From: Nitrospina sp. | GTDB taxonomy: Bacteria; Nitrospinota; Nitrospinia; Nitrospinales; Nitrospinaceae | Direction: 5' to 3' | DNA length: 5,948 bases | NCBI GenBank assembly: GCA_004357365.1 | Contig: SMVT01000071.1 | Coordinates: forward strand, 1 to 5,948 | In this document: positions 4,148 through 5,948 of the stretch, piece by piece | Layout: every line of letters starts with the position of its first letter | Position numbering within the stretch: position 1 is the stretch's first letter | Translations under genes and position numbers: made by a program | Notes under the pieces: generated by a model | Databases searched by the model: none | What the model saw: the letters and a program-made list of their open reading frames with translations, nothing else | Told to the model about the DNA's origin: nothing

Positions 4148-5948
4148 ATGCCGCTTATTAAAAACAAGAAAATTGATCCTTCAGACAAACCGGAACCACC
4201 CCGGTCAGTAGATAAAGCGGAATCCTACCGGCTGGCTACTCCGGAGCGTTCGCTCCCCCGCCAAACGTCTTCGGTTCTTAACGAAAAGCAATTGCGAAAA
4301 AAGACCGGTGGAAGAAGAGTATCCGACCGCCTCAAGGCTCTTTTAGCGAAGGTGGTTTCCGTAGTTTCGTCAGATAGTATTAATGAGGCCTTTTTTAATT
4401 TGACCGATGATATCAAGGAGTTTTTCGAATGCCAAACTCTGGTTATTTATTCGGTAAATCCTCAGAAGACCCAGCTTTTTTCCAGGAACCACATTTCCGA
4501 TGAAATTGTTGAAAAACGCCTTGATATTTCAAAATCCAATCTGCCCGGATATGTATTTCAAACCGGAACCGCCTTGAACATTAAAAATGTTTATGACCGT
4601 AAGGAACTGGCCCAGTATCCGGAATTGGCGCATGACGCCTCCTGGGACAAAAAAATCGGCATTAAAACCGTTTCCGTTCTTGTGGTTCCCATATTTAATG
4701 ATTCCAAACCCATCGGTGTGCTGGAGATTATCAATAAACAGGATGCCACCCCGTTTTCGGATCAGCTTTTGAAACTGGCGGAAGATCTTGCGAAATCCCT
4801 TGGGAACGCTTTGGACAAACTGGAGAACGAAGAACATAAGGAGAAGCTTCAAGCCATCGGGCTAGCCATTCAGGAAGCCACCGTCATGGAGGATATTTTA
4901 TTTGAGACCACCCAACCGATCATGGAGCTGTTCGACGCGGATGCGGTTAATATTTTTGCGGTGGATAAAAGGCAAAACGAAATTTACTCCAAAACCAAAA
5001 CCCCGCAAGGAGTTCGCGAGAGAAACGTTCCCATTGGTCCGGGAAGTATCATCGGGTGGGTGGCGCTGGAACGCAGGATGGTCAATTTAGACAATGTGAA
5101 ATCTTCGGAATCGCTCGCCAAATACCACCCGGACCTGAGATATGATCCCACCTGGGACGAGGCCATGGGAGTCGAAACCAAATCCATGTTGTGTTGCCCC
5201 ATGATCCATGAAAATAAACTTATGGGGGTTCTTCAGGTCATCAATACCCGGGTGGCCGAGCCCTTCGGGCCCAATCATGAGAAGCACATCATTTCCGTAG
5301 CCCAGATGCTGGCGATTGCCTTTCATAACAACACCCGGTTTGTGAAAGCCCGGCCTCATAAATTCAGCTATCTGATCAACAATGGAATTCTGACTCCGGA
5401 GGAGCTGGAATCCTGCATGATCAAAGCCCGAAAATCCAGCATGGATCTGGAAACATTGCTGTTGAACGAGCAGGGAGTCAAGCGGGCCGACTTCGGCAAA
5501 TCGCTGGAAAATTATTATGGCATTCCCTATTTTGGTTATAGCGACACAACCCTTCTGCCCCAGAGATACTTTGACGGTTTGAATAAAAATTACCTGATGA
5601 AAAATCATTGGGTGCCTATTCAGAGCGATGACAAACTCGTCGTGGTCTTGATCGACGATCCCTCCAAAATGGACAAGGTCCGAAACATCAAGATGACCTT
5701 TCCCAGAAGGGAAATCCAATTCAAGGTCGGCTTGAAGGCCGATATTAGGGATTACCTGTTGGGGACGCCTGCGGAGGACGACGACCATGAGGAGGAAGTC
5801 CATCATTCCGATACGGAAAATGTGTCCGCCCTTCTGGAATCGTTGATCAGCGAACAAGATGCGACCATTGTCGAAGATGAGGATGAGGAAGAAAGCGCCA
5901 TTTCGGAGAGGGACAGCTCTATCGTCCGACTGGTCAATAAAATTATTA
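4148..5948 (+). CDS. GAF-GAF-MshEN/T2SSE-N GspE/PilB-type ATPase, 3' truncated by window
   Basis: The first 600 residues of a GspE/PulE/PilB-family protein are present, and the frame is open to the right edge. Domains: basic, Pro-rich N-terminus 1-55; GAF about 57-222; GAF about 232-395; T2SSE_N/MshEN-like about 404-540; very acidic linker 541-588; then SSIVRLVNKII (590-600), which matches the helix opening the ATPase core of this family (typically APIVKLVN). Walker A and B would lie beyond the window. By family knowledge such hexameric ATPases drive type IV pilus extension or type II secretion at the inner membrane. PilB proteins are usually about 570 residues, so the GAF pair is a large N-terminal addition. 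There is no TM segment. ATG 4148 is the only plausible start: the frame is closed upstream by TAA at 4103-4105, with no other ATG, GTG or TTG between, and the next Met is residue 247. No clear Shine-Dalgarno precedes it. PilB, GspE and MshE-like roles cannot be separated here. Confidence 0.88.
   Translation, partial: MPLIKNKKIDPSDKPEPPRSVDKAESYRLATPERSLPRQTSSVLNEKQLRKKTGGRRVSDRLKALLAKVVSVVSSDSINEAFFNLTDDIKEFFECQTLVIYSVNPQKTQLFSRNHISDEIVEKRLDISKSNLPGYVFQTGTALNIKNVYDRKELAQYPELAHDASWDKKIGIKTVSVLVVPIFNDSKPIGVLEIINKQDATPFSDQLLKLAEDLAKSLGNALDKLENEEHKEKLQAIGLAIQEATVMEDILFETTQPIMELFDADAVNIFAVDKRQNEIYSKTKTPQGVRERNVPIGPGSIIGWVALERRMVNLDNVKSSESLAKYHPDLRYDPTWDEAMGVETKSMLCCPMIHENKLMGVLQVINTRVAEPFGPNHEKHIISVAQMLAIAFHNNTRFVKARPHKFSYLINNGILTPEELESCMIKARKSSMDLETLLLNEQGVKRADFGKSLENYYGIPYFGYSDTTLLPQRYFDGLNKNYLMKNHWVPIQSDDKLVVVLIDDPSKMDKVRNIKMTFPRREIQFKVGLKADIRDYLLGTPAEDDDHEEEVHHSDTENVSALLESLISEQDATIVEDEDEEESAISERDSSIVRLVNKII

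Noticed and set aside
3964..4161. 65-codon plus-strand frame running into the ATPase start
   Set aside because: It starts at GTG without a ribosome binding site, covers promoter-like AT-rich DNA and overlaps the ATPase gene start in another frame.
5087..5857. 256-codon minus-strand frame antisense to the ATPase gene
   Set aside because: The plus strand here encodes recognisable GAF2 and T2SSE_N-like sequence; the minus-strand translation is a His/Gly/Phe-rich shadow.

Overview
The window carries two large, divergently oriented signalling genes separated by a 533-base intergenic region, plus a possible gene tail at the left edge. Both proteins are of bacterial type. A two-transmembrane sensor kinase and a type II secretion/type IV pilus-type ATPase together suggest a Gram-negative bacterium, and base composition is roughly balanced in the genes and more AT-rich between them. 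No marker gene allows placement. A deltaproteobacterial or Nitrospinota-like source is a guess from the style of the multi-sensor proteins.

Left part (about 1-3614): the minus strand encodes a complete 1174-residue membrane-anchored multi-sensor histidine-kinase-like protein. Its order is two TM helices, PAS, GAF, a linker, about 325 residues of coiled coil, a second PAS, a HisKA-like dimerisation helix pair and a HATPase_c domain. The coil contains a collagen-like Gly-X-Y patch and three 72-bp tandem repeats. The ATP-binding boxes look intact, but the position of the phospho-accepting histidine is occupied by Asp958 (DLVKNPI where the family has HE[IV][RK]NP[LI]). It is therefore probably not a conventional autokinase. 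A short convergent reading frame ending at base 63 may be the tail of a neighbouring plus-strand gene.

Middle (3615-4147): this is the divergent regulatory region. It holds a good sigma70-type promoter for the kinase (3853-3881, minus strand), which implies a leader of about 230 nt. It also holds a weaker candidate promoter for the plus-strand gene (4059-4086), overlapped by an imperfect inverted repeat (4052-4099), and two pairs of short direct repeats. I see no convincing gene in it.

Right part (4148-5948): the plus strand encodes the first 600 residues of a protein that runs off the window. It has two related GAF domains, a degenerate MshEN/T2SSE N-terminal domain, a strongly acidic linker, and then the first residues of a GspE/PilB-type ATPase core (SSIVRLVNKII). 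The Walker motifs would lie beyond the window.

Working hypothesis (inference): both genes fuse GAF-type sensory modules to an ATP-using output, one a degenerate kinase and one a pilus or secretion motor. Their divergent arrangement may mean co-regulation of a surface-appendage or secretion function, but nothing in the window proves a functional link.
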